Shown here piece after piece: positions 34,720 through 43,869 of a DNA stretch of 64,000 nt; position 1 is the first letter of the stretch; each line of letters begins with the position of its first letter. The stretch is from positions 62,001-126,000 of the forward strand of contig JABABU010000024.1 of assembly GCA_014238065.1 (NCBI GenBank), in the 5' to 3' direction. A model generated the notes under the pieces. That model was not told the DNA's origin and made no database searches. It worked only from the letters and a program-made list of their open reading frames with translations. This DNA comes from Actinomycetota bacterium. Its GTDB lineage: Bacteria > Actinomycetota > Acidimicrobiia > Acidimicrobiales > Poriferisodalaceae. Both the position numbers and the translations under genes were made by a program.

Positions 34720-35706
34720 ATGATGAGAACACTGGACTGGGTCGATGATGCGATCGAATTGGTGGATCAGACGCGACTTCCGTGGGAGGAAGTGATGCTG
34801 ACGATCGACAACGTGACCGAGCTCGTCGCGGCGATCACACGACTGTCGGTTCGAGGAGCTCCTGCTCTCGGGGTCGCCGGCGCGTATGGTGTCGTGCTCG
34901 CGGCCAGAGCTTGTGGTTCTGGCGACACCGTCGAAGCGTTCGAGGATTCGGTTGCAACTCTCAGAGCCGCTCGCCCTACTGCGGTGAATCTTGCGGTGAT
35001 GGTCGACCGGGTGGCTGAGGTGGCGCGTTCGAAAGGACAAGAGGCGGCATTGGAGGAGGCCCACCGGATTCGCGACGAGGAGCTGGCCGCGTCGATCGCC
35101 ATGGGCGATGTCGGTGCCGATCTCGTCGTCGAACTCACCGGGCGCACATCTGTCAGAGCCATGACGATCTGCAACACAGGTGGATTGGCGACGGTCGAAC
35201 GGGGCACGGCTCTTGCGGTGATCCAGACACTTCACGAGCGCGGTGCGTTGCTGGAGGCGATTCCGGTCGAAACGCGACCGCTGCTCCAAGGTTCGAGGCT
35301 CACGACATGGGAGCTCGAGCGCATGGGGGCCAGATATCGGCTCGCCGTCGACTCGGCAGGACCTTTTCTGCTATCCAGAGGCGCCGCCGATGTGGTGCTC
35401 GTCGGCGCTGACCGCATAGCCCGAAACGGTGACACGGCCAACAAGATCGGCAGCTTCTCGCTGGCGTTGGGTGCGCGGCATGCCGGTGTTCCGTTCATCG
35501 TCGTGGCGCCAGAGTCGACCTTTGACGCCTCGACGCCCGATGGTCAGTCGATCGAGGTCGAATACCGTTCCGGTAGCGAGGTGACCGGGTTTGCGGGGGC
35601 AAGAACGTCTGCGGACGGGGCCGAAGCTGTGAACCCTGCTTTCGATATCACGCCGGCTGGGCTGATCACTGCGATCGTCACCGACACGAGAGTCATCAGA
35701 CCCTGA
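34720..35706 (+). CDS. mtnA: S-methyl-5-thioribose-1-phosphate isomerase
   Basis: A 328-residue eIF2B-related isomerase of the methionine salvage pathway, converting methylthioribose-1-phosphate to methylthioribulose-1-phosphate. Signature stretches are SVRGAPALGVAGAYG, TICNTGGLAT with catalytic C151, RPLLQGSRLTTWEL and GADRIARNGDTANKIG with catalytic D231. These correspond to C160 and D240 of the B. subtilis enzyme with the same offset. A GGAG-rich leader precedes the ATG at 34720. No other salvage gene is nearby; the position behind MttB is unusual. Confidence 0.88.
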   Translation: MMRTLDWVDDAIELVDQTRLPWEEVMLTIDNVTELVAAITRLSVRGAPALGVAGAYGVVLAARACGSGDTVEAFEDSVATLRAARPTAVNLAVMVDRVAEVARSKGQEAALEEAHRIRDEELAASIAMGDVGADLVVELTGRTSVRAMTICNTGGLATVERGTALAVIQTLHERGALLEAIPVETRPLLQGSRLTTWELERMGARYRLAVDSAGPFLLSRGAADVVLVGADRIARNGDTANKIGSFSLALGARHAGVPFIVVAPESTFDASTPDGQSIEVEYRSGSEVTGFAGARTSADGAEAVNPAFDITPAGLITAIVTDTRVIRP

Positions 35707-35712
35707 GCTGGG

Positions 35713-36291
35713 TCAGGATTTAGCGGTTGCCTTGGCTCTGAACGCCGACATCTTGTTCCTTGCTCCGCAGGTGTCCATCGAACACCAGCGTCCGGATCCG
35801 TTTTTGGAGTTGTCGTAGAAACCCCATCGGCAGGCCGGATTGGCGCACGTCCGAAAGCGGTCCCAGAGCCCGTCGCGCAATGCTTCAGCGATGATGATGC
35901 TGAGCGTGGTGAGGTATCTCTTTGCCGGGTCGGCATCCGCGCCTTCGACCAGCGGGACGTCCTCGACCAACACGAATTGGACCAGTTTGTACTCCGACGT
36001 GAAGAGCCAGTCAGTGGTGTCTGTCGCAGCGATACTCGGATTTTCGATAGAGGCCCTGAGTCGGCTTCGGAAGGTTCGTACGGTTTCAGCTGCTTGCTGA
36101 CTCACCCGCTTGCTCGGTGCATGGCCCTCGCTGGCCAGCCAGGAAGAGACCTCGTCACGAGATGTCAAAATATCGGTGTCCGATTCGAGATGGTGTGTGT
36201 TCAGTAGACGGCGCACGAGTTCGAGTCGGCCAGGGGCTCTTCGGTTCTCGGGCCAGCTTGGTGAACGGGCTTCCATGGGACAATTGTCCAT
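35713..36291 (-). CDS. CGNR zinc-finger transcriptional regulator
   Basis: About 192 residues from the ATG at 36291, which has an AGGTG ribosome site. The N-terminal ABATE-like domain has APGRLELVRRLLNTHHLE, and the C-terminal zinc finger reads FRTCANPACRWGFYDNSKN then WCSMDTCGARNKM. The CGNR signature is CGAR here. These proteins bind a ligand with the N-terminal domain and DNA with the finger and often control a neighbouring gene. It is divergent from the ABC permease at 36685, which is a plausible target, and converges tightly with mtnA. Confidence 0.85.
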   Translation of the reverse strand: MDNCPMEARSPSWPENRRAPGRLELVRRLLNTHHLESDTDILTSRDEVSSWLASEGHAPSKRVSQQAAETVRTFRSRLRASIENPSIAATDTTDWLFTSEYKLVQFVLVEDVPLVEGADADPAKRYLTTLSIIIAEALRDGLWDRFRTCANPACRWGFYDNSKNGSGRWCSMDTCGARNKMSAFRAKATAKS

Positions 36292-36684
36292 CACCTGAGC
36301 ACAAAAGCCTCGTATGTGGCGCGGGTAGTTGTGTCTGGACCGAGGAATGCTGTGCCGTCCGTCCGTTTCCTGCTGACGCACGTCGTGGGTGACTGACTGT
36401 CCGACTTGTCGTGAACGATGCTCTGCTTCAGGATCTTCTTTCGATGGTCGATCGGTCTTGCTGGCGTGTCAGTGGGCAGACGTTCCCGCCGGTGCGTCGC
36501 GTTTGATACCGGCTATTGGGCTTTGATGGTTGATCCAGGTCGATGAGGTGGCTACTGTCGCACGTCGGGAGCATGGGGTCTGTCTCGCCGCGGTGCCGTT
36601 GTTCGGTAGCGCGGTACACAGTCCGCTCCCCACCACAAGCCTCGCGTGACCGGCGCGAGGGGAGACACAGAAGGGCGTACACGC
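36292..36684. other. 393-bp divergent intergenic region with leader hairpin
   Basis: Separates the CGNR regulator from the ABC permease and should hold both promoters. A perfect 7-bp inverted repeat, CCTCGCG (36640-36646) and CGCGAGG (36654-36660), lies 24 bases before the permease ATG, ahead of an AAGGG ribosome site. It may fold in the permease mRNA leader. I found no convincing gene here. Confidence 0.45.
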
Positions 36685-38946
36685 ATGGGTGTACTGGCGC
36701 AGACCGAAGATGTTCCATTTCGGTCGAATGACATTCTCGACCAGTTCGAGATACCCGTTGGTTCGTGGATCGATCAGATGGTCGACTGGATCGACATCAA
36801 CTTCGGCGAGAGAGAGGAGAGTTGGTTCCCGTTGCTGAAGTGGATCGAATGGCCATTCGACTTCCTGCTCCGCAATCTCGTCGACGGACTGCTCCTCGAC
36901 ATGTCGTGGACCACGCTGTGCATCATCATTTTCTTCGTCGGCTACTTCGTCCGCAACGCCAAGGTCGGGTTCATCTCGGCCCTCGGACTCGCCGGTTGTG
37001 GTCTCCTGGGCGAGGACTACTGGCTTGAAACCGCCCGAACGGTCGGCTTCATCGCTGTGGCCGTCTTGTTGTGCATCGTCATCGGCATTCCCCTCGGGGT
37101 GGCATGTGGTCGTATCGACGGACTCTGGGGTGTCGTCAGACCCGTGCTCGATGCAATGCAAGTCGTCCACTCGTTCGTCTACATGCTGCCGTTCATCTTC
37201 TTCTTCGGAATCGGTGAGAACTCGGCGACCATGGTGACGATGGTGTTTGCGCTGCCTCCGCTCATTCGCCTCACCAACTTGGGTATCAGACAAGTCCCTG
37301 AGGACGTCGTCGAGGCGTCACGTGCCTATGGTGCTCCCGAGTGGCGCGTTCTGATTGACGTGCAGCTGCCACTGGCTCGGCCGGCGATCATGACCGGCAT
37401 CAACCAGACGCTGCTGCTGTCGATCTCGATGCTCGGCATCGCAGCGATCATGGGTGCCGGTGGCTTGGGTCGCCTGCTGTTCCAAGCGCTGTCGAACCTC
37501 GACGTCGCCCAGGCAGCTTCAGGTGGTCTCGCATTCTTCCTCGTCGCAGTCGTGATGGACCGCCTCAGTCAACCGGAGGAGGACGACGGCTCGAACCTGT
37601 TCAGCCGCATCGCCCGCGCATGGGCGAATCGCACCACTCCAGAAGAACTGATTCCTGTCGGAGGCCATGCCCAGATCGAACTCGAAGAGGTCGACGAGCG
37701 CACTGCTCCCGTCGGCGCCAAGGAGCGCGCCTGGCTCGTGGTCACCGGTGTCGCTGGTTTCGTCACCGTTCTGTCAGTGTTCATGACATGGGGTAACGAC
37801 TCGGGCCTGGTCAGTGCGCACGGTCGTCGTGTCGACGAGGATCTTCTCGGTCAGTCGTTCAACGGTATTGCAGCAAGTGGCGGAACGTTCTTCGGCTACT
37901 TCGTCTTCGGGTGTGCGATGTTGGCGGTGTACTCGGCGGTCAACACCCTGTTGCCGCGGGTCGAACCGCTCGAGTGGATGGGCAACGAGGGCATCGCGTT
38001 TGTGATCAACTATGGCCTCGGCTTTTTGCTCATGAGCGTCCTGTTCGACAACCTGGCGGTGATCATCGTGTTCGCAGCCGGGTTTGCGCTCGTGCGGCCG
38101 GCGCACACCAGTCGCTGGACAGGAGCCGACGGAGCGGTGTTGGTGAGCATTGGCGGCTTGATCATCGTGATCGGGTATCTCTTTATCGGCCAATCATCCG
38201 GCACCGTGCAGTACAGCCATGGTCCTGGCGTCTATTTGGCACTCATCGCTTCGATTGCCACGGTCGGCGCAGCGTGCCAGTGGATGTGGGCAGCCCCGTA
38301 CGCCGCCCATCGGCCGCTGTCAGCCAAAGTCGGTGTCGGCAGCATCATCGGCGCCGGCGCTGCGATTGCGATGTTGGTCATCGCCGGATTCTCCGGTTGG
38401 ACCTTCGATCAGCGTGCTGACTCCGTCATCACCCCTGAGGTTCAGGCGGAGATCGACAGGCTCACCGAGCTCGGTCGCACCGACCCGGCGAATGCCTCTA
38501 CGTATGCGGCCGACATCAGCGCCACCATGGCGAGGGTGCAGCGCACAGGAACGATTGTCCGTGACGGCTTCACAGACGACGGTGCAGGGCTCGGCGGTCT
38601 GACGCTCGCGATTGTTGTCGTCGGATTCGGCTTGACGCTCCCTGCGACGGGGGTGTTTGGACGAGATGAGTCGAAACGGTACAGATGGAGTGCGATTGCC
38701 GCGGGAGTCGGTCTCGGCGTTGTCGGGATCACGTTGGCGTGGATCGTGAGTCTGGCAAGAGTCAACGAAGGCGAGAACATTGTCAGCGGAGCGGGAGCAT
38801 TCCTTGCCTTCGCCGGCGGGTTCTTCCTGCTTGCCGCCAACCGTGGCACCGTGGCGGAGTTCTTCAGATCCAAGGTGTACGGCTCCGACGAAAAGATCAC
38901 CTCCACCGCGACTGAAGAAAGGGACGAGGAACTCGCCTCGGTCTAG
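36685..38946 (+). CDS. glycine betaine/proline-type ABC transporter permease (ProW-like) fused to a large C-terminal membrane domain
   Basis: A 753-residue membrane protein. Residues about 60-310 are a ProW/OpuAB permease: a first membrane segment near LLLDMSWTTLCIIIFFVGYF, the coupling loop EASRAYGAPEWRVLIDVQLPLARPAIMTG and TLLLSISMLGIAAIMGAGGLG. Usual permeases of this family have 280-350 residues. Here, after a charged linker (about residues 310-345), about 400 further residues carry roughly ten hydrophobic segments plus a hydrophilic loop around residues 580-630. I do not recognise this extra domain. The expected role is import of betaine-type osmolytes. The matching ATPase and binding protein are probably those at 57-60 kb. 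Confidence 0.82.
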   Translation: MGVLAQTEDVPFRSNDILDQFEIPVGSWIDQMVDWIDINFGEREESWFPLLKWIEWPFDFLLRNLVDGLLLDMSWTTLCIIIFFVGYFVRNAKVGFISALGLAGCGLLGEDYWLETARTVGFIAVAVLLCIVIGIPLGVACGRIDGLWGVVRPVLDAMQVVHSFVYMLPFIFFFGIGENSATMVTMVFALPPLIRLTNLGIRQVPEDVVEASRAYGAPEWRVLIDVQLPLARPAIMTGINQTLLLSISMLGIAAIMGAGGLGRLLFQALSNLDVAQAASGGLAFFLVAVVMDRLSQPEEDDGSNLFSRIARAWANRTTPEELIPVGGHAQIELEEVDERTAPVGAKERAWLVVTGVAGFVTVLSVFMTWGNDSGLVSAHGRRVDEDLLGQSFNGIAASGGTFFGYFVFGCAMLAVYSAVNTLLPRVEPLEWMGNEGIAFVINYGLGFLLMSVLFDNLAVIIVFAAGFALVRPAHTSRWTGADGAVLVSIGGLIIVIGYLFIGQSSGTVQYSHGPGVYLALIASIATVGAACQWMWAAPYAAHRPLSAKVGVGSIIGAGAAIAMLVIAGFSGWTFDQRADSVITPEVQAEIDRLTELGRTDPANASTYAADISATMARVQRTGTIVRDGFTDDGAGLGGLTLAIVVVGFGLTLPATGVFGRDESKRYRWSAIAAGVGLGVVGITLAWIVSLARVNEGENIVSGAGAFLAFAGGFFLLAANRGTVAEFFRSKVYGSDEKITSTATEERDEELASV

Positions 38947-39025
38947 TCGCTGATTGCCTCAACCGATTCGTGAAGGTCGCCGGCTCAGCCGGCGGCCTTG
39001 GCGCGGCCGGTGGCGAAGCTCGATG

Positions 39026-39967
39026 TCAGGCTTCGGCGAGTAAGTAACGACTGATCTGAACGTCGTCGTCGCCCGCATCGGCGAAGTTGTCGTCATTTCG
39101 TCCCTGCATGTACTCGCGCCACGTGAAGCGCCGATAACGAGGCGGTTCTCCGCTGAGACCGTCGATCGGTTCGAGCATTGCATCGCGACGTGGGTTCAGG
39201 AAGTAGGCGATGCTGTAGCGCTCAGAGTTGGTCATCGGCGTCACACGGTGCACGGCTGCGCGGAACCGATCGTTCGACCACACCTGCATGGTGTCGCCCA
39301 TATTGACCACGATGGTGTCCTGGTCGGGTGGAACGTCGATCCATCCGTCGTCGGTCGACAGGGCCTGGAGGCCTCCGATGTCCTCCTGGAGTAGCAGCGT
39401 GAGGACTCCTACGTCGGTGTGATGCCCGAGGGCCACGTCTCCCAGTGGAGCGAGACCGGCCCGCTCGTCCTCCGGAACCGGATCGCCTGTTGCGTACCGG
39501 TTGAGCCTGACCGCGCTGGCACTCGGCTCACCCGGATAGGAGCGACGCGTTGCCTGGTCGGCGCCAAGGGCATCCCACACCAGGTCGAGCGTGCGAATGG
39601 CCATTGCACCCACCGAGGCGAAATGATCTTCCAGCGCGTCCCGGAACCCGGGGAGGTCAGGCGGCCAGCGGTTCGGGTCGACCGGGTGATTGTTCGACGG
39701 GTCGATGAAGTCGAAGACCTCCTTGTGGTCGCGGCTTCGTTTTGTCAGCTCTCGGTCGTTGTAGCCGAGCGGATTGTCGGCATCGCGACGGACTGAGTTC
39801 TTCGTCGAGTCTGGCGAGTCCATGAACTGTCTGGCTGTCCGCCACGAGTTCGCGACGGTCTCTTCTAGGCCATGACCGGACAGCAGGAAGAACCCGTGAT
39901 CGCCGCAAGCACGGGCTAGGGCTTCGAGATCCGGATCGGCAACGTCAATCACAGGAACAATGGTCAC
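39026..39967 (-). CDS. isopenicillin-N-synthase-like Fe(II)/2OG oxygenase
   Basis: About 313 residues from the GTG at 39967 (VTIVPVIDVADPDLEALARAC), where IPNS-like homology starts. The N-terminal DIOX_N part has CGDHGFFLLSGHGLEE. The iron site is HHTDVGVLTLL (HxD) with distal histidine in AAVHRVTPM, and the RYSIAYF stretch supplies the RxS cosubstrate motif. Such enzymes hydroxylate or desaturate small molecules. It is divergent from the TMADH-like demethylase with 67 bp between, so they may share control. Longer ATG reading overlaps the divergent gene and is rejected. Confidence 0.8.
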   Translation of the reverse strand: MTIVPVIDVADPDLEALARACGDHGFFLLSGHGLEETVANSWRTARQFMDSPDSTKNSVRRDADNPLGYNDRELTKRSRDHKEVFDFIDPSNNHPVDPNRWPPDLPGFRDALEDHFASVGAMAIRTLDLVWDALGADQATRRSYPGEPSASAVRLNRYATGDPVPEDERAGLAPLGDVALGHHTDVGVLTLLLQEDIGGLQALSTDDGWIDVPPDQDTIVVNMGDTMQVWSNDRFRAAVHRVTPMTNSERYSIAYFLNPRRDAMLEPIDGLSGEPPRYRRFTWREYMQGRNDDNFADAGDDDVQISRYLLAEA

Positions 39968-40034
39968 ACCATCGACGCTACCTTTGGCCTCGGTCCGACC
40001 AAAATATCTCCGAGGAGGAGGGGCGAGCAGAGTG

Positions 40035-42020
40035 ATGAGTGGCAAAGCGGCGGCGAAACACAGCGACGCGTATCCCACTCTGTTCTCGCCGATAGACCTA
40101 GGACCGGTCAGGGTGAAGAACCGGGTGGTGTCTTCTGGACACGCGACACGTCTGGTCGAGGATCAGATTGTCGGTCCGCGATTGCTGGCCTATCACGCGG
40201 CCCGCGCCGCTGGTGGGGCAGGCCTGATCGTCACCGAAGCGTCGATGATCGACATCGACTCCGCATACTCGTCGGCCCAACTCATGAACGTGGATGACAG
40301 TATTGTCCCCGGCTACTCGATGTTGGCGTCTGCGCTGCACGCTCACGGCTGCAAGGTGATGGGTCAACTGCTGCACCTTGGGCTGGAGCAGTCGCACGGC
40401 CTCGATGGCAGGAGGACAGCCTCGTGGGGACCGTCTGACGGATCCGCAGAGCGGTACCACACCAGCGGCCGCGCTATGCCGGTCGCTGTCATCAAGTCCG
40501 TGATCGCGAAATTCGGTGCCGCGGCCGCACGGATCCGTCGGGGCGGGCTCGATGGAGTCGAGATCGCCGCAAGCCACGGATACCTGCCGGCCCAGTTTCT
40601 GTCGGGAGGCATCAACCAAAGGACTGACGAATACGGGGGGTCGTTCGAGAATCGTCTCAGGTTCCTTCGAGAAGTGCTTGTCGAGGTGAGAGTCAACATC
40701 GGCGACGATCTCGCCCTCGGCGTGCGAATCTCGGGCGACGAGATGACCACCGACGGCCTGGGCAGCGCCGATGTGGTCGAGGCCTGTCGGTTGCTCGGGG
40801 CAGATGGCCTTGTTGACTACTTCAACGTCCCGGTCGGGTCATCGCGGGAGATCGGTGCCGCCATTCACATTGTTTCTCCGATGAGAACCGATGTGGCGAT
40901 TGCGGTTCCATTCGCCGAGCGGATCAAACAGGTGGTCGACCAGCCAGTGATTGCCGTTGGGCGAATCAAACATCCGGCCGAGGCTGAGGCTGTGCTCAGC
41001 TCCGGCAGGGCTGACCTTTGTGGCATGACGAGGGCCCTGATCTGCGATCCGCAGATGGCCGTGAAGTCGGCCGAAGGTCGAGTCGAGGACGTGCGCGAAT
41101 GCATCAGCTGCAATCAGGCGTGCATCGATCATTTCCATCGCGGTATCGGGGTCAGCTGCATCCAGCATCCCGAGACCGGTCGCGAGCAGACGTATGGCCT
41201 GGTCATCAGAGCTCCTTCGTCGCGCCGCGTGCTGGTGGTCGGAGCCGGCCCGGCCGGCCTCAAGGCGGGAGCGGTCGCAGCGGCGCGAGGTCACCAGGTG
41301 ACCATCGTGGAACAAGAGCGAGTTCCCGGAGGTCAGGTGTTGTTGGCCGAGCGCCTACCAGGTCGATCCGAATTCGGCGGGCTCGTACCGAACTTGATGA
41401 AAGAGGTCGTCGCGGCCGGTGCTGAAGTCCGATACGGCATCACGTGCGACAAGTCGTTCGTCGTCGAGCACGCCCCCGACGTGGTCGTGGTCGCTACTGG
41501 TGCGGGTCCAAGGGTCGCTCCGATCGAGGTGGGCGAGGGGGCCGACGTCGTCGATGCATGGGATGTGATCTGTGGGTCAACCACCCTTGGGCGCCGTGTT
41601 GTCGTCGGTGATTGGCGGTGCGACTGGGTCGGCATGGGCGTCGCCGAGATGTTGAGAGCACTCGGCCACGACGTCAGGCTGCTCTCGACCGGGCACGTCG
41701 CCGGCGAGATGCTTCCGCGTTATGTCCGCGATCACTGGCTCGGCGAGCTTCACCGACTCGGAGTCGACATGCTCCCTCTGTCCAGGGTGATGGGTGTCGA
41801 CGACGACACGGTCTACGTGCAGCACATGGCAAGCGGGGAGCCTGTCCTGGTTGAAGGTGTCGACACGTTCGTGTCGTCTGCCGGACACGTGTCACGCCGC
41901 TCGCTTGGCGACGAACTCGATGGGCTCGATGTGGAGGTGCACGTCATCGGCGATGCCGCTGCGCCGCGGACCGCGGAAGAGGCCGTGCTCGAGGGACTCG
42001 AGGTCGGCACCGCTGTCTGA
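40035..42020 (+). CDS. TMADH/DgcA-like flavin-iron-sulfur oxidoreductase (N-demethylase family)
   Basis: A 661-residue protein with three parts: an N-terminal old-yellow-enzyme FMN barrel (FSPIDLGPVRVKNRVV, HGCKVMGQLLHLG, DGVEIAASHGYLPAQF, NQRTDEYGGSFENR), a 4Fe-4S motif CISCNQACIDHFHRGIGVSC, and a C-terminal FAD/NAD domain starting VLVVGAGPAGLKAG. This is the architecture of trimethylamine dehydrogenase, 2,4-dienoyl-CoA reductase, dimethylglycine demethylase DgcA and N-methylproline demethylase. In this osmolyte context an N-demethylase is my preferred reading. The ATG at 40035 follows a GGAGGAGGGG stretch. Confidence 0.75.
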   Translation: MSGKAAAKHSDAYPTLFSPIDLGPVRVKNRVVSSGHATRLVEDQIVGPRLLAYHAARAAGGAGLIVTEASMIDIDSAYSSAQLMNVDDSIVPGYSMLASALHAHGCKVMGQLLHLGLEQSHGLDGRRTASWGPSDGSAERYHTSGRAMPVAVIKSVIAKFGAAAARIRRGGLDGVEIAASHGYLPAQFLSGGINQRTDEYGGSFENRLRFLREVLVEVRVNIGDDLALGVRISGDEMTTDGLGSADVVEACRLLGADGLVDYFNVPVGSSREIGAAIHIVSPMRTDVAIAVPFAERIKQVVDQPVIAVGRIKHPAEAEAVLSSGRADLCGMTRALICDPQMAVKSAEGRVEDVRECISCNQACIDHFHRGIGVSCIQHPETGREQTYGLVIRAPSSRRVLVVGAGPAGLKAGAVAAARGHQVTIVEQERVPGGQVLLAERLPGRSEFGGLVPNLMKEVVAAGAEVRYGITCDKSFVVEHAPDVVVVATGAGPRVAPIEVGEGADVVDAWDVICGSTTLGRRVVVGDWRCDWVGMGVAEMLRALGHDVRLLSTGHVAGEMLPRYVRDHWLGELHRLGVDMLPLSRVMGVDDDTVYVQHMASGEPVLVEGVDTFVSSAGHVSRRSLGDELDGLDVEVHVIGDAAAPRTAEEAVLEGLEVGTAV

Positions 42021-42023
42021 CGG

Positions 42024-42500
42024 TCAGATCTCGGGTCTCCAAGCGCACCGCACATCAGGCTCGCCCTCTTCGTTGTCGCCGTCGGTGTGGGCGACTTCGA
42101 CGAAGCCCTGCCGTCGGTAGAACGCTCTGGCGCCGGTGTTGGACTGGAACGTCCAGAGGTCGAGACCGGTGGGTTGTTCTCGTTTCGCCAGGTCGACGAA
42201 TCGTGCTCCGAGCCCTCGGCCTGTCGCTCCGGGGGCCAAGTACAGATGATCGAGCCAGCCTGGTTTCAAGGCGAGGAACCCGATGATGACGTCGTCGACT
42301 ATGCCGATCCGGATGTCTGCTTCGTTCATCAGCGTTTCCGCAAACCAGACGCGAACGTTGTCGTCGCCGTGTGGTCCGAGCGGAATCGAGCCGAGATTCG
42401 CGGCCCTGGACGCCAGGTAGACATCAGCAGTCGCCCGCGCATCTCTCGGTGTCGCTCTCCTGATCTCGACCTCGTCGCCGTCACCCATCTCGGCAATCAT
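42024..42500 (-). CDS. GNAT family N-acetyltransferase
   Basis: A 158-residue acetyltransferase. The acetyl-CoA-binding region is LYLAPGATGRGLGARFVDLA (motif A, with the Q/RxxGxG pattern as RGLGAR), followed by TFQSNTGARAFYRRQGFVEV (motif B). N-terminal IRRATPRDARATADVYLAS is standard. Acceptor unknown. It converges with the demethylase gene with only 3 bases between stops. A second ATG at 42488 is an alternative start. Confidence 0.85.
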   Translation of the reverse strand: MIAEMGDGDEVEIRRATPRDARATADVYLASRAANLGSIPLGPHGDDNVRVWFAETLMNEADIRIGIVDDVIIGFLALKPGWLDHLYLAPGATGRGLGARFVDLAKREQPTGLDLWTFQSNTGARAFYRRQGFVEVAHTDGDNEEGEPDVRCAWRPEI

Positions 42501-42639
42501 GCCACCGGCGTCGGCTCCCGTAATGTGGGCCTGACCTCTGTTACCCGGGAACGACTCGGTGGTGTCTGGACGGCTCCAGAGAGGAGCTACGCCAGGTCAA
42601 CAAAGTTGGCGACGCGGCGAGATCGGGTAGAACTCGGTG

Positions 42640-43869
42640 ATGAGATTTGAACGAACAGCGCGCTGCGAAGAGATGATCGAGCGGCTCAGAGCATTCATCG
42701 ACGATCGGGTTCGGTCGGCCGAGGCCGAACATCAGCAAGAGATGGAAACGCTCGAGCATGGCCTCACCGCAACGATGAAACGGCTCCAGGACGAGGCGAA
42801 GGTGCTGGGATTGTGGAATCTCTCGTTCACCGACCCCTCGGTGGGGGCGGGATTGTCGTTCTCGGAGTATGCGCCGCTCGCGGAGTTGATGGGCACGTGT
42901 CGATTGGCGACTCAGGTGACGAACTGCGATCCGCCGACGAACATCAACGCCGAGGCAATGTTGATGTACGCCGACGCCGAACAACGTGAGCTGTGGCTCG
43001 ACCCGATGCTCGAAGGTTCGATGAAGTCGGCTTTCGCGATGACGGAGCCAACGGTTGGGTCGTCCGATGCCTCGAACATTGCTTTGAGGGCCGTGAAAGA
43101 TGGTGACACCTGGGTGTTGAACGGGAGGAAGTGGTGGATCTCAGGCGTTCTCAACCCGGCGTGCGGGTTTCTCATGACGGTTGCCTCGACTGACCCGAAC
43201 GGGTCGGCGCACCGCCGGCACACACAGTTCATCGTCCCTCGCGATGCGCATGGCCTCTCGGTGGAGAGGAACCTGTCGAAGTTCGGTTATGTGTCACGAG
43301 AGGGTCACGTCGAGTTGATGTTCGACAACGTGCGTGTCCCCGAGGCAAACATCCTCGGCGATGTTGGCGGCGGATTTGCCATCGGGCAGGCCCGTCTCGG
43401 ATCAGCACGCGTGCAGCATTGCATGCGGACAATCGGCCTCGCCGAGCTTGCGTTGTCTTTGATGTGTGAGCGAGCCGACAGCCGGACGACCTTCGGAGCG
43501 CTTGTCTCGGCTCGATCGAACATCCAGGACTGGATTGCCGAGAGTCGGATCGAGCTCGACGCTGCCCGACTCCTGACGCTCAGGACGGCGTGGTTGATGG
43601 ACAAGGAGGGCAACAAGGCGGCTGCGCCTGAGATGTCGGTCATCAAGGTGAAGGTGATGGAAACGGCTTACACCATCATTGATCGAGCAATACAGGTCCA
43701 TGGCGCTGCCGGGGTTTCCGAGGACACTCCGCTGGCGGAGATGTTCGCCGACATCAGGTCTCTTCGGATTGCCGATGGTCCCGATGAGGTGCACAAAATG
43801 GCCATTGCCAAGCGAGAACTCAGACGCCAGGCTGCGTCGAGAGCCGAGATGGCCGAGGTCGGATCATGA
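42640..43869 (+). CDS. acyl-CoA dehydrogenase
   Basis: About 409 residues with full acyl-CoA dehydrogenase layout: N-terminal helices, the FAD/substrate segment AFAMTEPTVGSSDASNI, the beta domain DGDTWVLNGRKWWISG, and the C-terminal helical domain with QVHGAAGVSEDTPLAEMFADIRSLRIADGPDEVHKMAIAK. The close match to the ACAD10/11-like group suggests branched or hydroxy-acyl substrates, but this is not decisive. A GTG three bases upstream is also possible. The stop overlaps the next start (ATGA), coupling it to the class V PLP enzyme. Confidence 0.87.
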   Translation: MRFERTARCEEMIERLRAFIDDRVRSAEAEHQQEMETLEHGLTATMKRLQDEAKVLGLWNLSFTDPSVGAGLSFSEYAPLAELMGTCRLATQVTNCDPPTNINAEAMLMYADAEQRELWLDPMLEGSMKSAFAMTEPTVGSSDASNIALRAVKDGDTWVLNGRKWWISGVLNPACGFLMTVASTDPNGSAHRRHTQFIVPRDAHGLSVERNLSKFGYVSREGHVELMFDNVRVPEANILGDVGGGFAIGQARLGSARVQHCMRTIGLAELALSLMCERADSRTTFGALVSARSNIQDWIAESRIELDAARLLTLRTAWLMDKEGNKAAAPEMSVIKVKVMETAYTIIDRAIQVHGAAGVSEDTPLAEMFADIRSLRIADGPDEVHKMAIAKRELRRQAASRAEMAEVGS

